Made by a program: the position numbers and the translations under genes. Shown piece after piece: positions 62,908 through 64,000 of a stretch of 64,000 bases of DNA (its first letter is position 1; each line of letters starts with the position of its first letter). The notes below the pieces were generated by a model that was not told the DNA's origin, did not search any database, and was given only the letters and a program-made list of their open reading frames with translations. The stretch is from JAIBJN01 sp963748205 (GTDB lineage Bacteria; Actinomycetota; Thermoleophilia; Gaiellales; Gaiellaceae): contig CAVVIB010000028.1 of NCBI GenBank assembly GCA_963748205.1, positions 1-64,000 on the forward strand, in the 5' to 3' direction.

Positions 62908-63049
62908 GCGCCGAGCCGGGTCCCACAGACATTCCCACAAGAGTGGTGAACGGCTGTGGAAAATGTGGAAAAATAAACTTTCCGCAAATAGCGCAGATCC
63001 GTTTCGACAAGTCCTTGCGGGACCTGCCGAGAGCCCCTAGATTCCCCCT
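62908..63049. other. Intergenic segment with two tandem TGTGGAAAA boxes
   Basis: After the DUF4015 gene there is no coding potential for about 300 nt up to 63214. This half contains TTCCCACAA (62932-62940) and two directly adjacent TGTGGAAAA copies (62955-62972), the reverse complement of TTTTCCACA, which resembles the DnaA box. A local A-rich stretch follows (62969-62978). No dnaA, dnaN or parAB gene lies nearby. Confidence 0.45.
63015..63043 (+). promoter_or_regulatory. Promoter of the candidate structured RNA
   Basis: TTGCGG (63015-63020) and TAGATT (63038-63043) with a 17-nt spacer; transcription would start near 63050. Confidence 0.6.
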
Positions 63050-63162
63050 TGCGCCGAGCACGGAGCGCGAGTAGGTCGAAGCCCCACCGGGCGACTGTAG
63101 GCGGAAGCCGAAAGTTGGCCGGAGAGGTGGACGAAAGCGTCACCGGCTCGGCGAATTTTTTT
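63050..63162 (+). ncRNA. Candidate structured small RNA, about 113 nt, unknown family
   Basis: CGCCGAGC (63052-63059) pairs perfectly with GCTCGGCG (63146-63153), closing the whole transcript, followed by AA and seven T residues (63156-63162), an intrinsic terminator. Inside are GTCG/CGAC with GCCC-cacc-GGGC (63076-63095) and a GGTG/CACC hairpin with a CGAAAG tip (63127-63144). No protein frame of note lies within. It does not match tmRNA, SRP RNA, RNase P RNA or a riboswitch class I know. Confidence 0.55.
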
Positions 63163-63214
63163 GGTCCAAAACGCTCGCAGGCCTGACCAGCAACTAGACT
63201 CTCGGCCGCGAACG

Positions 63215-63415
63215 ATGGACTTTCCTCCCCGCCCGCCTGCCTTCAGCCCCGGCTTTCAGTCGTTTCTGTGGGGCCTCGGCCTGGGCGTCTTCATCTGGAT
63301 CGGCAGCATCGCGGTCGGCGTCGACAGCGGGACCGCGTTTCTCTTCGGCGTGATCTGCGGCGTGCTGATCTTCTTCTTCGTCCGCCTGTGCGGCGAAGAC
63401 CAGCTCAGGCGCTAG
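63215..63415 (+). CDS. Small two-helix membrane protein
   Basis: A 66-aa protein with a proline-rich N-terminus (MDFPPRPPAFSPGF) and two membrane segments (FLWGLGLGVFIWIGSIAVGV; TAFLFGVICGVLIFFFVRL). ATG 63215 follows TAGACT (63195-63200) by 14 nt. No family recognised. It follows the candidate RNA terminator by 52 nt, so it is likely transcribed separately. Confidence 0.6.
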   Translation: MDFPPRPPAFSPGFQSFLWGLGLGVFIWIGSIAVGVDSGTAFLFGVICGVLIFFFVRLCGEDQLRR

Positions 63416-63418
63416 CTG

Positions 63419-63661
63419 TCAGGCGACCGCGGCGTAGGCGCGCGGCGCGCTGCGCGCCAGGGCGCTCACGAGGAAGTCCGCGAGCTCGCACCCGACCTCG
63501 AGCTCCAGCCGGTGCCGGCCGCTCGGGCCGTCGCCCTCCGTGATCCGCTCCAGGGCTGCGAAATCGGCGAGGAGACGGGGTACGCCCCGCCCTGGCAGCC
63601 GATGGCTCGGAGGGGCGTCCATGCTGTTCTCGATATCGGCCCGAGCCGCTCCCGTCGGCAC
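63419..63661 (-). CDS. Hypothetical protein
   Basis: An 80-aa frame starting at GTG 63661 (ATG at 63622 is an alternative). The C-terminal part (LEVGCELADFLVSALARSAP) looks coding, but there is no recognisable family and no clear ribosome-binding site. It converges on the small membrane protein gene. Confidence 0.4.
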   Translation of the reverse strand: MPTGAARADIENSMDAPPSHRLPGRGVPRLLADFAALERITEGDGPSGRHRLELEVGCELADFLVSALARSAPRAYAAVA

Positions 63662-63680
63662 GATCCCTGGCCTGAGGGTT

Positions 63681-63721
63681 GAGGCGCGACGGAGGCTGCC
63701 GCCCGCGCTCCGTCGCGCCTC
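63681..63721. terminator. Large hairpin between two minus-strand genes
   Basis: GAGGCGCGACGGAG (63681-63694) and CTCCGTCGCGCCTC (63708-63721) are a 14-bp perfect inverted repeat with a 13-nt loop, located just downstream of the minus-strand gene ending at 63735. No U tract follows, so it may stabilise that transcript's 3' end or terminate it factor-dependently. Confidence 0.55.
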
Positions 63722-63734
63722 TGGCGCAGCTCTT

Positions 63735-64000
63735 CTAGGTGTCGCGCCTCTCGACGACCGTCCGGTCCTCGTCGTGGACGGTCGCGGCGGGGACTGCGCC
63801 CTCGCGGATGACGGTGCCCTCGTCGGTCACGACCTCGTCCTCGGCGCGGTAGTCGTGGACGTCCTCGTCCGGGACGACGGTCTCGCGCTCCTCGAGCACC
63901 CGGGCGCGCGGGCCGCGCGTGTCGAACATGAACGAGAAGACGATGCCGAGCCCGAAGGCGAGCACGCCCTGGAAGACGATCAGGTCCTCGGCGAGGCTGC
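63735..64000 (-). CDS. Membrane protein with acidic tail (5' end outside window)
   Basis: The frame is open to the window edge, so the gene continues beyond 64000. The visible 88 residues contain a membrane segment (IVFQGVLAFGLGIVFSFMFD) followed by a charged tail with many Glu, Asp and Arg (VLEERETVVPDEDVHDYRAE). The GTG at 63965 is internal, because coding-like sequence extends upstream of it. Function unknown. Confidence 0.55.
   Translation of the reverse strand, partial: SLAEDLIVFQGVLAFGLGIVFSFMFDTRGPRARVLEERETVVPDEDVHDYRAEDEVVTDEGTVIREGAVPAATVHDEDRTVVERRDT

Noticed and set aside
63050..63162. Assignment of the structured RNA to a c-di-GMP, cobalamin or SAM riboswitch, or to 6S/SRP RNA
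   Set aside because: Signature sequences of these classes are absent, and the terminator closes the element before the next gene.

Overview
This 64-kb window is a very GC-rich, gene-dense bacterial chromosome segment. Gene order and sequence character suggest a deep-branching actinobacterium of the Thermoleophilia type (Gaiellales or Solirubrobacterales). The evidence is the nusA-ylxR-infB-ylxP-rbfA block, cinA-thpR-recA-recX-rny-miaB-miaA, a MurT/GatD pair, frequent GTG starts, and S8 proteases with W-rich repeat tails. The taxon is inferred, because no rRNA gene is present. I see no prophage, insertion sequence, CRISPR array or complete tRNA.

Layout. 1-8.2 kb is a + strand operon for transcription/translation factors, a DHH phosphoesterase, TruB, a heavily frameshifted MFS transporter and RibF. 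8.3-13.6 kb holds a zinc-ribbon protein, a gamma-glutamyltransferase divergent from rpsO, then pnp and a regulator-like gene. 13.6-21.3 kb holds an EamA transporter, a geranylgeranyl-reductase-like enzyme, an M16 peptidase, dapB, dapA, a cysteine-synthase-like enzyme and RNase J. 21.3-32.6 kb looks like nucleoside salvage: an enolase-superfamily enzyme, a PfkB kinase, a nucleoside hydrolase, FtsK, and a BMP-type ABC importer with many apparent frameshifts. 32.6-47.9 kb is a housekeeping run (RodZ-like, CinA, ThpR, RecA, RecX, RNase Y, a secreted nuclease, MiaB, MiaA, a DapF homologue, DapL, HflX, Dut, Nudix). 48-56.6 kb holds GatD/MurT, a repeat-tailed S8 protease, a large c-di-GMP protein, a sulfotransferase and a repeat protein. 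56.5-64 kb holds an orphan glutamine amidotransferase, two RpoD-like sigma factors flanking a PHP-type phosphatase, a RES/Xre toxin-antitoxin module with an extra coupled gene, a glycosidase-like lipoprotein/exoprotein, a candidate structured RNA and small membrane proteins.

How the genes connect. DapA and DapB (17-18.6 kb) supply tetrahydrodipicolinate. DapL (44.5 kb) converts it to LL-DAP, and MurT/GatD would amidate the finished lipid II stem. The DapF homologue in that path lacks both catalytic cysteines. The BMP importer, nucleoside hydrolase and sugar kinase form a plausible import-hydrolysis-phosphorylation route.

Two properties run through the window. About a dozen genes start 6-9 nt after a TANNNT box, which indicates leaderless transcription. 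More than 30 single-base frame shifts occur, mostly extra bases, concentrated at 6.4-7.3, 27.3-31.7 and 50.4-50.7 kb; sequence error is the likeliest cause. The most interesting leads are the Ser/Ser DapF, the RES/Xre three-gene module, the orphan structured RNA at 63.05-63.16 kb, the leader hairpins of pnp and rny, the palindrome between murT and the S8 protease, and the duplicated membrane-sensor GGDEF/HD-GYP protein.
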